The notes: a model not told the origin generated them from the sequence alone. A stretch of DNA of 64,000 bases from Hyphomonas sp. (GCA_020638455.1 JACKIK010000001.1:1-64000); one strand, 5' to 3'; counted from the stretch's first letter, positions 40,600 to 48,669 are shown. Translations and numbers: made by a program.

Positions 40600-41646
40600 T
40601 CAGTCTTTCGGGCGCGTGCCGAGGTCCCACCGGCAGACCTTGCCGTTCGCGCCCACGAGGCAGCCATCCTGTTCCGTGAAATCCTCGCCCACCAGCGCGG
40701 CGGCATGGCTGTTTGCCGGGTCAGCGTTCCAGCTGACGTTGAACTTGCCGTCATCGAGGCTGGAGGCGTAGGCGAAATAGTCCTTGCCGAAGACCTGGAA
40801 CGAGCCATCCGCATCGACATTGGCCTCGCACACGCCGTCGAGATAGACGCTGCCTTCGACTTCGAGGTAGCACTCCGCCAGCGGCCCGCGCGGGTCAGGC
40901 GCCGCCGACCAGTCGCCATTCTCGTCGCGCACCATCAGGGTCATTGTTCCGGGCGCAATGTCCTGCGCTTCCTGGCCGAGCCGGAAGAACATCGCCTTGC
41001 CCTGCCGGACGAGCCAGAAATTCGATTCGTCCTCGTTGAGGCCATAGGCGCCGCAATAGGCGTTCGGCTGGTCCTGCGGTGCAGCCGCGCGCGCGGCAGC
41101 GGTGGGGCCGATCCCGATCGCGCCGGCGGGGGCACCGTCCACGCCATAGGGCTGGATGACGCATCCGGACTGCTCGGCTGGCGGCAGGGCGGCGATCATC
41201 GCGCGCAGCGGGGCGAGCGCGTCGTCTTCCGGCGTATCGAACACTTCAACGACGGCCGACTGGCCCTTCACGAACAGGTCGCCCGAGGCATAGGCCAGCT
41301 TGCCGTCGTCATAGCTGAAGCCGGTCGGCACATCCTTGCAGACCGCCCCCATGAACAGGAGCGCTTCGCCGTCACCGATCATGGTTTCCTGCGGCGCCCA
41401 ATCGCAACCGTCGCGGGGTTGCGGCAACGCGGCCAGCGCATCCTGGTCCATGAAGTTCACCGATCGGCCGACGCAGGTCGTGGTGCCGGCGAAGACCGGA
41501 CCGTCATCGGCGCAGAGCGAGGCGGCTGCCGCCTGCCCGTCCACTTGCATGTCCGCCTGCCTGTCTGCCGGCGCGTCCGCCGGTGCCTGGCACCCGCCGA
41601 GAACCGCCCCCACCAGGGCCGCGCATGAAACCCAGGAATTACGCAT
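40600..41646 (-). CDS. Secreted lipoprotein of unknown function
   Basis: This 348-residue protein has a lipoprotein signal (CAALVGAVLGGC). The sequence is beta-rich with many acidic residues and eight or more cysteines, likely forming disulfides (SLCADDG, TTTCVGRS, RDGCDWAPQ, GAVCKD, SGCVIQPYG, AYCGAYG, AECYLEVEG, DGVCEANVD, DGCLVGANGKVCRWD). A central segment (QGKAMFFRLGQEAQDIAPGTMTLMVRDENGDWSAAPD) is the most ordered. No known domain is recognised. It is divergent from the XRE regulator across a 244-base gap that shows no gene. Confidence 0.7.
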   Translation of the reverse strand: MRNSWVSCAALVGAVLGGCQAPADAPADRQADMQVDGQAAAASLCADDGPVFAGTTTCVGRSVNFMDQDALAALPQPRDGCDWAPQETMIGDGEALLFMGAVCKDVPTGFSYDDGKLAYASGDLFVKGQSAVVEVFDTPEDDALAPLRAMIAALPPAEQSGCVIQPYGVDGAPAGAIGIGPTAAARAAAPQDQPNAYCGAYGLNEDESNFWLVRQGKAMFFRLGQEAQDIAPGTMTLMVRDENGDWSAAPDPRGPLAECYLEVEGSVYLDGVCEANVDADGSFQVFGKDYFAYASSLDDGKFNVSWNADPANSHAAALVGEDFTEQDGCLVGANGKVCRWDLGTRPKD

Positions 41647-41890
41647 GATTATCCGTCCCTCTGAGAACCGGGACCCGCGACCATCGCAGCCCGGCACCAA
41701 CCATCTGCGCCGCAACTCGCGCCTCCATTATGTCGCCATTGCGGCGACGTGCCGGCCGGCCGGAAATATTCCGGTTTCAGCGGGCTGGCGGGCCTGTGGC
41801 GGCCCGGTGGCGGGGCGCTGGCGTTGCGCCGTCCGGCTTTTTTCGCTTCCCTGCGCCCATCGGATCCCGGAACACCGAAAGGGCGACATC

Positions 41891-42352
41891 ATGCAGCTGA
41901 CCCCGGATGCAGCGAAAATCAGGCGCTGGCGCGAGGAGCGGCATTGGTCGCAGGAACACCTCGCCGATCTTGCCGGGATCGGGCTCCGGACGGTCCAGCG
42001 GATCGAGACCGGCAATCCGGCCTCCCGCGAGACCCTGATGGCGCTGGCAGCGGCGTTCAATGTCGATGTCATCGCGCTGACGGTCGACGCAAAGACCGAG
42101 GCGGCTGCCATCGTCCGCCGGGAGCAGGACAGGAAACTGTCGGCGCTGCGGCTGACGTTCTGGATCAATCTTGCCTGCTATGCGCTCGGGGTGATCGTGT
42201 TTGCGGGCATCAGCCTCGGCGTGGGCAACGGCACCTTCGTCATGCTGTGGCCCCTGATCTGGTGGACCGTCGGCGTGGCGGGCCACGGCCTCGCCGTCGT
42301 CCTCGTCGAACTCGTCACGCGATACGAGAGACAGGCCGGCGCGGCGGAGTGA
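41891..42352 (+). CDS. XRE-type regulator with a C-terminal two-helix membrane domain
   Basis: This 153-residue protein has an N-terminal helix-turn-helix (KIRRWREERHWSQEHLADLAGIGLRTVQRIETGNPASRETLMALAAAFNVD, residues 9-60). A linker and two membrane helices follow (FWINLACYALGVIVFAGISLGVG and FVMLWPLIWWTVGVAGHGLAVVLVELV), the '2TM' type of tail. It is therefore probably a membrane-tethered transcription factor. It lies 72 bases before the caspase-like gene on the same strand, so it may control it; no operator could be singled out. Confidence 0.82.
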   Translation: MQLTPDAAKIRRWREERHWSQEHLADLAGIGLRTVQRIETGNPASRETLMALAAAFNVDVIALTVDAKTEAAAIVRREQDRKLSALRLTFWINLACYALGVIVFAGISLGVGNGTFVMLWPLIWWTVGVAGHGLAVVLVELVTRYERQAGAAE

Positions 42353-42424
42353 TCGCGACGCGGTTTTGATTGCATCGGAGATCGTGTCCGGTACTCTGGG
42401 TTGCACGGAGGACAGGTGACGGCG

Positions 42425-44224
42425 ATGCGCAACGGGATCGGGAGCGGATTCAGGGCACTTGTGGTCGTCGTCGCCGCGATACTCCTTCCAGCGCTCGCTG
42501 GCTTTGCGCAACCGGATCAGGCCGCGGGGGGCGCAAGCGATACCGCTGCGGCCGAACTGGTGGATGCCGGCACGGAAAGACCCGAAATCCAGGCCAACGA
42601 TGTCGGCTTCTTTTGCACCCAGCATAAATGCGTCGCGCTGCTGATCGCCGTGGAATCGTATACTGCCGAGTCAACGCATCGTCTGATCAATGGCATTCAA
42701 TCCTCCTCAATCCTTGCGGCCTCGCTGAAGGACCAGGGAATTGAGGTTGATGCGATCAACGATCCGTCACTTTCGGCAATGGAGGATGCCGTCGAGAAAT
42801 TCCACGCGAGGTCTAAAGAGGCAGATCTGGCGCTCATCTACTTCAATGGCATTTCGCTGACGGCCGGTGGCAGAACGTATCTGATGGCGGCAGATGCCAA
42901 ACCTTTGCCGCCAGCTGCGCCTTCCAGCCCTTTGGATTCGAAGGCAATCAGCAATAGCCTTCCCGAGACGACCGATTCCTACGATCCGTCTCAGTGGACG
43001 GGAATTGTCAGTTGGCTCGACATTATCCGCGCCAACGAAGCGACGAAGTCGCGAATCCTCATTTTTGATACAGACACAACCTCTGTTTCGGACATTGAAC
43101 TTGTCGACACTGGAGGAGGCTCACTGTTCAAAGGACTCGTGCCCCCCCTTGCTCCGGAAGACCGAGGATTGGTGGAGACGATTGTCGTCACATCGGGCAG
43201 TCCAGGACAACGTACCAAAGATACAGTCGAATTCGCCCAGACGGTTGCAACGGAACTCAGAAAGCCAGGCGATCTGGTCCGGGTCTTCGGCCGGGTGTCG
43301 GACGAACTGGCGATTTCAACGTATCTGGGGCAAGTCCCCGCGATCACCATCCGTAATCTGAGAGGGCGGCCGCTGTGTTTGTCCGAGTGTGCTCAAGAGC
43401 AGCTCGCAACCCTGTCCGCAACCGAGCAACGGGAAGCGCTGGAGGCCGGGACGTGTGATGAGAAGCTGGAGCCCGGCTCTTCCGTGCACAATCGATATGC
43501 CCTCGTGATCGGAAACAACAATTACACGGCTGGCAGCTGGGCGCGGCTGTCGGAGCCTTCCAACGATGCCGACACGATCGGGAAGGCCCTTTCCAGCGCC
43601 GGCTTCAGGGTACGCCGCTGCCTCAACCTGCCCCTCGACAAGCTGAATGCTGAAACCGAGGCATTCGTCGCCTTCATGGGAGACGAGTCCGCCCGGTGGA
43701 AGAAGAATCCCGACGATCACAAGCCAGCGGCCTTCATCTATTTTTCGGGTCACGGCGCCGCTGATGCGAAAACCCAGGTGAACTACCTGATCCCCACGGA
43801 TTCAGAGGCAGAGAAGTCCGACCAACTCCGCAAGGAAGCATTGCCTGTCGATGATGTTATCGACGGGTTCACGAAGATCGACGCGACGCTGATATTCGTG
43901 ATCGATGCCTGCAGGAACGCACTGGCAGAGAGCGTCAACAAGGGCGACGACGACAAGGGCATCGTTCCGTTCCGCAGGCGCCCGAATGTCCTCATTGCGT
44001 CCGCAACCCAGCCGGGCGAGGTCGCGAGCCAGTCAAGCGGCTATTCCAGGTATCTTGCCGAAGCGATTGAAAAGAGGCCGGCGCCGCCCAACCTGCCGGA
44101 CGATGTCGGCCTGATCTTCCGGGATGTCGGGAACAAGGTCGAGGACGATACCAAGGGCCAGCAGAAGCCCGTCGTTGAAGATGGCCTGCGCGGGCGCTTC
44201 TATTTTCAGGTTCAGGACGACTGA
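42425..44224 (+). CDS. Secreted tandem caspase-like protein: degenerate first domain, intact second
   Basis: This 599-residue protein has a signal peptide (ALVVVVAAILLPALAGFAQ) and two C14-like domains. In the first (about 65-300) the caspase frame KCVALLIAVESYTAESTHRLINGIQSSSILAASLKDQGI is clear. However, the catalytic His motif is YFNGIS (about 138) instead of YFSGHG, and the Cys motif is IFDTDTTSVS (about 212), so both residues are lost. The second (about 360-599) has ALVIGNNNYTAGSWARLSEPSNDADTIGKAL, YFSGHGA (about 440) and VIDACRN (about 491), all intact. GGAGGACAG precedes a GTG (42416) and the ATG used here (42425). An active protease regulated by a pseudo-domain is the natural reading. 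Confidence 0.85.
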   Translation: MRNGIGSGFRALVVVVAAILLPALAGFAQPDQAAGGASDTAAAELVDAGTERPEIQANDVGFFCTQHKCVALLIAVESYTAESTHRLINGIQSSSILAASLKDQGIEVDAINDPSLSAMEDAVEKFHARSKEADLALIYFNGISLTAGGRTYLMAADAKPLPPAAPSSPLDSKAISNSLPETTDSYDPSQWTGIVSWLDIIRANEATKSRILIFDTDTTSVSDIELVDTGGGSLFKGLVPPLAPEDRGLVETIVVTSGSPGQRTKDTVEFAQTVATELRKPGDLVRVFGRVSDELAISTYLGQVPAITIRNLRGRPLCLSECAQEQLATLSATEQREALEAGTCDEKLEPGSSVHNRYALVIGNNNYTAGSWARLSEPSNDADTIGKALSSAGFRVRRCLNLPLDKLNAETEAFVAFMGDESARWKKNPDDHKPAAFIYFSGHGAADAKTQVNYLIPTDSEAEKSDQLRKEALPVDDVIDGFTKIDATLIFVIDACRNALAESVNKGDDDKGIVPFRRRPNVLIASATQPGEVASQSSGYSRYLAEAIEKRPAPPNLPDDVGLIFRDVGNKVEDDTKGQQKPVVEDGLRGRFYFQVQDD

Positions 44225-44282
44225 TCCGCGCGCAACCGGGATCGTTCGCCGTCCCGGATGGCTGACGCAGCCGCCGCGCAAT

Positions 44283-44356
44283 CGCCCCGGGCAGGATTTG
44301 AACCTGCATCATCCGGTCTCTCGGACCGAACAGTCTGACCATTAAACGACCGGGGC
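44283..44356 (-). tRNA. tRNA-like gene with an abnormal anticodon arm (identity unclear)
   Basis: On the minus strand the acceptor GCCCCGG/CCGGGGC (7 bp), D-arm GTTT-AATGGTC-AGAC, and T-arm GCAGG-TTCAAAT-CCTGC are sound and resemble tRNA-Glu. The 25 bases between D- and T-arms do not fit a normal arm. A 7-bp stem TTCGGTC/GACCGGA leaves a loop of only CGAGA. If forced to a 7-base loop, it reads CCGAGAG: anticodon GAG with C instead of the near-universal U at position 33, and no long variable arm as tRNA-Leu would need. There is no encoded CCA. It may be a decayed or non-canonical tRNA. Confidence 0.6.
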
Positions 44357-44397
44357 GCCGCATCCTACGCCACCGCGTCCGGATCCGGTACCGCGTC

Positions 44398-45054
44398 TCA
44401 CGGCCAGGCGGCGGGCGGACTGATCCTGCGCATCACGAAGGCGACGGCAGCGCCGGTGGCAAAGCCGCCGACATGGGCGAAATAGGCCGTGCCGCCTTCG
44501 CTGCCGATTGTGCCGACACCGGCAAGCAGCTGGATGGCGAACCAGTAGCCGAGGGCGACCATGGCGGGCAGACGGATGACCTGCACCGTGATGAAGGTGA
44601 ACAGCAGCGTCTGCACCTCGTTGCGCGGGTAGAGCACGATATAGGCGCCGAGGACGCCGGCGATCGCACCGGACGCGCCCAGCATCGGCACGCCGCTGCC
44701 CGGCCCGAACGCGTACTGGGTCAGGCCGCCCGCAAAGCCGGAGACGAGATAGACGGCGAGGTATCCGACGCGGCCAAAGAAGGCTTCGGTATTGTCGCCG
44801 AACAGGCGCAGGAACCACATGTTCGAGATCAGGTGGATCCAGCCGGCATGCAGGAACATGGAGGTGAGAAAGGGCCAGAGTGTCTGCGGGTGCGCGAAGT
44901 CCACCTGCCGCGGCACCAGCGCGTAGGTGTAGATGAAGCTGCCCGCATCCGGTGCCGACAGTTCGAACAGGAAACAGACGGCATTGGCCGCGATCAGGAG
45001 CCAGGTCACGACCGGCAGGATGTTCGACGGCGTCAGGTCTTTCAGCGGAAGCAT
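44398..45054 (-). CDS. Rhomboid-family intramembrane serine protease
   Basis: Six-helix membrane protease of 218 residues. Signatures are FLHAGWIHLISNMWFLRLFGDNTE (His/Asn in helix 2), the catalytic Ser in GASGAIAGVLGAYIVLYP, and the catalytic His in YFAHVGGFATGAAVAFVMRRI. The long L1 loop (FELSAPDAGSFIYTYALVPRQVDFAHPQTLWPFLTSM) is typical of bacterial rhomboids. Monocistronic. Its substrate is unknown, but the neighbouring secreted caspase-like protein makes envelope proteolysis a theme of this stretch. Confidence 0.92.
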   Translation of the reverse strand: MLPLKDLTPSNILPVVTWLLIAANAVCFLFELSAPDAGSFIYTYALVPRQVDFAHPQTLWPFLTSMFLHAGWIHLISNMWFLRLFGDNTEAFFGRVGYLAVYLVSGFAGGLTQYAFGPGSGVPMLGASGAIAGVLGAYIVLYPRNEVQTLLFTFITVQVIRLPAMVALGYWFAIQLLAGVGTIGSEGGTAYFAHVGGFATGAAVAFVMRRISPPAAWP

Positions 45055-45198
45055 CGGGGTCGCCCTGCAGGCACGCGTGCGCGAAAGCGGGCGATGCGCG
45101 CCCGGCGAGCCACCGTGCCCCGGAAACCTAGGTGCTACCCACGATCATGGCAATGATCACGGCGGCAGGCGCGGGGCCCGAAAGCTGACGGGGCAGGC

Positions 45199-46461
45199 TC
45201 AATGAGCCCCGCGCCGCCGCTGTGCCAGCGGCCGCTTCCGCTCGTCCAGCGCCCGCTGCACCGGGCTCTGCTGGACAAGCGCCTCCAGCCTGCGCCCCCT
45301 CGCCCTCAGCTCACTGATCAGGTCGAGCGGCGCCGCATCGATGGCTTCCTTGAAGGTCATGGCATTGCGCACCGTGCGGCGCGCCGTGGCGGCCGGGCCC
45401 GGCTCGCGCGCGGGCAGGAACACCCGGAGCGGCTGCAATGCGGCATCGATGAAGTCGACGTCGGCCGCGGCGGCCACGCCGGCCACGGCGTCGGCGGCGC
45501 CCGCGGTGTCGGCGGCGGGTGCTGCGTCTGCGGTTCCATCGCGGTCATGGGGCAGGTCCTTTCTGTTGTCGTTCTCGCCCCGCCCGACGCCGTTCGCGGC
45601 GTCCGTGTCCGCCATGAAGTCCAAACGATGGGTGTCGCCCATGGCACGTCGGCCGCCAACGGCCGCGGCGGTCGCGGCGGGCCGGAAATGGCTCGAACTG
45701 TAGATCGGGACCCGGCGGTAGGAAGGGGCGTCGGCAAGCCACGCGCTGCCGCCCGCGCCGGTGCCGGAAAAGCGGAAGTAGGACACGGCCGATTTCATCC
45801 GCAAACGCACATTCTCCACCGTAACGGCCATCACCGGCACAATGCAGGTCCCGTACGGAACGGCAACGTTATGCTCGCCAGCCATGCCGACGTCGTCGTC
45901 GTCGGCGGCGGCGGCGGCGGTGGCGGTGGCGGTGGCGGTGGCGGTGGCGGTGGCGGTGGCGGTGGCGGTGGCGGTGGCGGCGGTGGTGCGATTCGCCAGC
46001 ACGACAATGTACGCACAGTCGGCCAGGGCGCGCTCAATGGCGGACAATACCTCCGGCTGCTCCGGCGCGGCTTCGTCTTCGCACCAGACGATATCCACAT
46101 CATGCCGGACAGCCCGGAACGCATCCACGCGCGCCAGCAGGTCGCAACGGCGCGAATCGGCCGGCGCAGGGACTTTGCTCATTTCCAGAGCCGGACGGTG
46201 CGGCGGAAGGAGTGTGTCGGCGCCGGTCGCCACGATGAAGCGGCCGCGCGCGCCACCCCGCTCGAGGCCGAAAATACGCACCGGCCCGGTCGGCGTCGGC
46301 CCGACTCGAAAGCAGAGGTCGACCGTTGTCTCCGAGCGGAAACCGGGCACCGGCACACCGCAATAGAAGCCGCCGCTTGGCTTGAGAACCTCAAAAGCGG
46401 GTTGCGGTGGCGCTGATCGGGCGCCCGATCTGGCACCGACGGACGGGAAACGCTTCAGCAT
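45199..46461 (-). CDS. Unknown protein with a Thr-Ala hexamer-repeat linker
   Basis: This 420-residue protein has an N-terminal half that looks folded (GGFYCGVPVPGF, VDLCFRVGPTPTGPVRIFGLERGG, DVDIVWCEDEAAPEQPEVLSAIERALADCAYIVVLANR). A low-complexity bridge follows (Thr-Ala repeats, then Ala5 and Asp4) with sequence VAVPYGTCIVPVMAVTVENVRLRMKSAVSYFRFSG after it. A Pro/Ala/Asp-rich region and a basic helical tail (ISELRARGRRLEALVQQSPVQRALDERKRP) end the protein. The bridge is encoded by ten GGCGGT hexamers. It starts 3 bases after the upstream gene's stop, with a GAGGGAGA ribosome site inside that gene. No family recognised. Confidence 0.65.
   Translation of the reverse strand: MLKRFPSVGARSGARSAPPQPAFEVLKPSGGFYCGVPVPGFRSETTVDLCFRVGPTPTGPVRIFGLERGGARGRFIVATGADTLLPPHRPALEMSKVPAPADSRRCDLLARVDAFRAVRHDVDIVWCEDEAAPEQPEVLSAIERALADCAYIVVLANRTTAATATATATATATATATATATAAAAADDDDVGMAGEHNVAVPYGTCIVPVMAVTVENVRLRMKSAVSYFRFSGTGAGGSAWLADAPSYRRVPIYSSSHFRPAATAAAVGGRRAMGDTHRLDFMADTDAANGVGRGENDNRKDLPHDRDGTADAAPAADTAGAADAVAGVAAAADVDFIDAALQPLRVFLPAREPGPAATARRTVRNAMTFKEAIDAAPLDLISELRARGRRLEALVQQSPVQRALDERKRPLAQRRRGAH
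45889..45987. repeat. Hexanucleotide microsatellite (GGCGGT x10) with flanking GTC and GGC runs
   Basis: Plus-strand bases 45916-45975 are ten perfect GGCGGT units. They are preceded by (GTC) and (GGC) trinucleotide runs and followed by imperfect GGC/GGT units. On the minus strand this codes Thr-Ala repeats, Ala5 and Asp4. Loss or gain of units keeps the reading frame, so it would change linker length rather than switch the gene off. Confidence 0.9.
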
Positions 46462-46464
46462 TGT

Positions 46465-47073
46465 CTATTCTCCCTCGGCGGAGCGCTCGGGCGCTTCATC
46501 GGCATCCGATGCCGCCAGATGCGTGGATGCCGCGCTGAACCCAACCTCCGTCAGGATGTCGGCCAGTGTTCTTGAACCGTAGAACGGCCGCTCTTTCCTG
46601 TTTGACGTCTCGGCATAGTCGATCAACCCGAAAACCTCGCAATTGCTCACGATCTGATTGATACGGCCTCGCCAGATGGAACGCCCCGGCTTCAGGTTCA
46701 TGAAGGAGAGCAGATATTTGTCCTCCTCCTCCATGAGCGCTGTCAGCTTGGCACGGGTCATCGGATCGACGACCTCGAAAGGCGTCTCCCCGCGATGATG
46801 TGGCGACAGACCCTCGATAATCCGCAGGACCTTGAGCGCATTTTCGTCCGTCACCAGATAAACGATCCGCTTGCCGACTTCGGCAGGCGACAAAGTCCTG
46901 CCCTTGCTGTCCGGCTGGATGTTCTGTCGGGCGAGGCATTCCGCAAATGTGATCTGAAGTGCGCGTGTCGTCTTTTCCTGCTTGTCGAGTGCAAGTTGGG
47001 CAATCCGGCATCGCGCCAGCTGATGCGCCATCTGACTCTGACTGTCCTGAACCGGCAGGTTGTCTCGCGCCAT
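46465..47073 (-). CDS. Unknown probable regulator, first gene of the hexamer-repeat operon
   Basis: This 202-residue, mostly helical and charged protein contains QLARCRIAQLALDKQEKTTRALQITFAECLARQNIQPDSKGRTLSPAEVGKRIVYLVTDENALKVLRIIEGLSPHHRGETPFEVVDPMTRAKLTALMEEEDKYLLSFMNLKPGRSIWRGRINQIVSNCEVFGLIDY. The SIWRGRINQIVSNCEVFGLIDYAETSNRKERPFYG stretch resembles a winged-helix recognition region. The ATG at 47073 follows AGGAGG; an upstream frame extends over the operator array and is not used. It sits directly downstream of a palindrome-rich control region, which fits autoregulation. No named family recognised. Confidence 0.65.
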   Translation of the reverse strand: MARDNLPVQDSQSQMAHQLARCRIAQLALDKQEKTTRALQITFAECLARQNIQPDSKGRTLSPAEVGKRIVYLVTDENALKVLRIIEGLSPHHRGETPFEVVDPMTRAKLTALMEEEDKYLLSFMNLKPGRSIWRGRINQIVSNCEVFGLIDYAETSNRKERPFYGSRTLADILTEVGFSAASTHLAASDADEAPERSAEGE

Positions 47074-47118
47074 GCTCCAGCCTCCTGATTGCACGATAAC
47101 ACAGTTCCGCGAATATCG

Positions 47119-47152
47119 ATGTACATTTTCAATGTGCATTTGAAATGCACAT
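47119..47152. promoter_or_regulatory. Overlapping palindromic operators
   Basis: ATGTACATT-TTC-AATGTGCAT (47119-47139, one mismatch) overlaps ATGTGCATTT-G-AAATGCACAT (47132-47152, perfect 10-bp arms). They lie 46 bases upstream of the minus-strand regulator-like gene in strongly AT-rich DNA. Two interleaved sites suggest paired dimers. Confidence 0.7.
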
Positions 47153-47204
47153 AAGTATTTCACATGCGCATTGAGCTAAAATGAAATCACTATTTACAGA
47201 AACT

Positions 47205-47229
47205 ATGTACATTCCGAATGCGACATTCG
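47205..47229. promoter_or_regulatory. Third operator-like site facing the plus-strand gene
   Basis: ATGTACATT (47205-47213) repeats the half-site of the first operator. CGAATG-CGA-CATTCG (47215-47229) is a perfect 6-bp inverted repeat. It is 89 bases upstream of the gene at 47318, so both divergent promoters carry related sites. Confidence 0.6.
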
Positions 47230-47317
47230 AGTGCTCAAACATAATGTACAAAATCATATGTTTTTACTTGTGCCGTCTGAAGTATTATCTGGTGGGTCGT
47301 CTGATGAGGAGACGATC

Positions 47318-47761
47318 ATGACCTACGAAATTGAATCGACGCCGGAGGAAGCGTTTCTCGAACTGGTCAGCCCTGAAACCGGTTCGGTTCACGAACTCCA
47401 GAAAGAACAGCTTGCCGATGCGGTGCACAGCCTGCCGGCCCTGGCGGATGATCTTGGCGGCGTTGTCTCGTCCAGGAACCAGACCGTGTACGGCCGCGGC
47501 CCGTTCTGCGTGAAAAGCATCCAGCAGGACCTGTCGTATCGGGCGAATGGCGGACTGTTCCTCGACGACAGCACCGAAGCGCCGGCCGATGCGGCCTGGT
47601 ATACGCCGCGTGCGAACACCACCCTCGGCCTCCTGCAGGCCAAGTTCGGCGACAATCTCCTGATGTACGATTCCTGCAAGCGGACGATCAGTGCGAGCAT
47701 TTTCGGCGTGCCGGTCTACTCCAAGACCGAACAGAGTGTCCGTGCGCTGGTCCGCCGCTGA
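47318..47761 (+). CDS. Unknown small protein divergent from the hexamer-repeat operon
   Basis: This 147-residue protein begins TYEIESTPEEAFLELVSPETGSVHELQKEQLADAVHSLPALADDLGGVVSS. It contains RGPFCVKSIQQDLSYRANGGLFLDDSTEAPADAAWYTPRANTTLGLLQAKFGDNLLMYDSCKRTISASIFGVPVYSKTEQSVRALVRR. It has two cysteines and no signal or membrane segment. GAGGAG precedes the ATG; codons upstream in frame cross the AT-rich control region and are not credible. No family is recognised. It shares the operator array with the divergent operon, which suggests co-regulation. Confidence 0.65.
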   Translation: MTYEIESTPEEAFLELVSPETGSVHELQKEQLADAVHSLPALADDLGGVVSSRNQTVYGRGPFCVKSIQQDLSYRANGGLFLDDSTEAPADAAWYTPRANTTLGLLQAKFGDNLLMYDSCKRTISASIFGVPVYSKTEQSVRALVRR

Positions 47762-47818
47762 AGTATCGCGCCGAATCAGGATCCCGGCCCACCGGGACGT
47801 TGCCGGACTGCGCTGCGC

Positions 47819-48370
47819 TCAGTCCGGCACTTCGGCGTAGATCGTCGAGATATCCGTGTCCTGGTCGAGCAGGCTGTCGATCTGTGCCCGCTGTTCGATG
47901 GCGAGCCAGACGCCGTGCATTTCGACGTCGACGATATGCCAGGCCCCGTCGATCCGGAGCAGGCGCCATCGCATGATCGCACGCTCGCGGGTCGGCGAAT
48001 GCACCGCGGTCGAGACGATGCAGTCATGGTCGTTGCGGTCGTGGGAGCTGAGGATTTCGAGGTCGCCGCTGGCGATCTCGTCGGCCCGGCTTTCGATGAA
48101 GCCGGCAAGATAGGCGCTGAACCGCGCGGTGAAGGCGGCGACGTCTTCCGGCGGTACGTCCTGCAGGTGCCGGCCGAGGACGAAGCGTGCGGTGCGGTCA
48201 ACGTCGACATCCTCGATAAGCGCCACCGCCACGGAATGCGCGTCGAGCTCGCGCAGCTTGTCGGCCAGTGTGCGGATGTTCTTCTCCGCGTGCGCGTCCG
48301 CAATGGCCGGGCCGGCCGAAACGGCCAGGAAGGCCAGCGGAACCACCAGATGCCTGATTGCTGTCGTCAT
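47819..48370 (-). CDS. MlaC/Ttg2D-like periplasmic lipid-binding protein, orphan
   Basis: Carries phospholipid across the periplasm in Mla systems. The 183-residue protein has a signal (VVPLAFLAVSAGPAIADAHA) and the family pattern LADKLRELDAHSVAVALIEDVDVDRTARFVLGRHLQDVPPEDVAAFTARFSAYLAGFIESR. The C-terminal MRWRLLRIDGAWHIVDVEMHGVWLAIEQRAQIDSLL follows. No mlaA, mlaD, mlaE or mlaF is nearby, so it is either an orphan shuttle or works with components elsewhere. The start MTTAIRHL is chosen for the signal peptide. Confidence 0.78.
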   Translation of the reverse strand: MTTAIRHLVVPLAFLAVSAGPAIADAHAEKNIRTLADKLRELDAHSVAVALIEDVDVDRTARFVLGRHLQDVPPEDVAAFTARFSAYLAGFIESRADEIASGDLEILSSHDRNDHDCIVSTAVHSPTRERAIMRWRLLRIDGAWHIVDVEMHGVWLAIEQRAQIDSLLDQDTDISTIYAEVPD

Positions 48371-48669
48371 TCTCAACGGTGCTTCCCCCGAATCTGGCGA
48401 CACGGCTTCCTGTGCCCGGCTCCGACGGAGCCGCGCCTGCGCACGTGCGCATGGTGTGTCTGATGGAAATGACGCTGCCACCCGGAGCCGACCTCAGCTC
48501 GGCCTGCAAAAATGACGGAAGCGGGATGACCGGCCAGCCGGCCGGGCGCACCTGCCGCGGAACCGGGCGCAGGGCGCGGCGAATTGCCGGAATGCAGCAG
48601 ATGGACTTCCCATTTCGGGCGAGAGTGGTAGGCGTGTCGCGGGGCAACTTACATACTCAAGGTACGTCA
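48371..48669. other. 299-base gap between mlaC-like and PLP-enzyme genes
   Basis: No gene, tRNA or strong hairpin is visible. It must hold the divergent promoters. TTACATACTC just upstream of the PLP-enzyme start could be part of a -10 region. Confidence 0.4.

Noticed and set aside
42425..44283. Caspase-like gene plus neighbours considered as a known antiphage defence locus
   Set aside because: The protein has a signal peptide and no nucleotidyltransferase, gasdermin or TPR-type defence partner is nearby, so no described defence type matches.
45916..45975. Hexamer run considered as a CRISPR array or phase-variable switch
   Set aside because: Units are contiguous with no spacers, and six-base changes keep the frame, so neither on/off phase variation nor CRISPR fits.
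45202..46416. Long plus-strand open frame with a poly-Gly run over the hexamer repeat
   Set aside because: It is opposite to the minus-strand gene that has a ribosome site and 3-base operon spacing. Its sequence is Arg/Gly/His-rich with no fold, as expected of an antisense shadow in GC-rich DNA.
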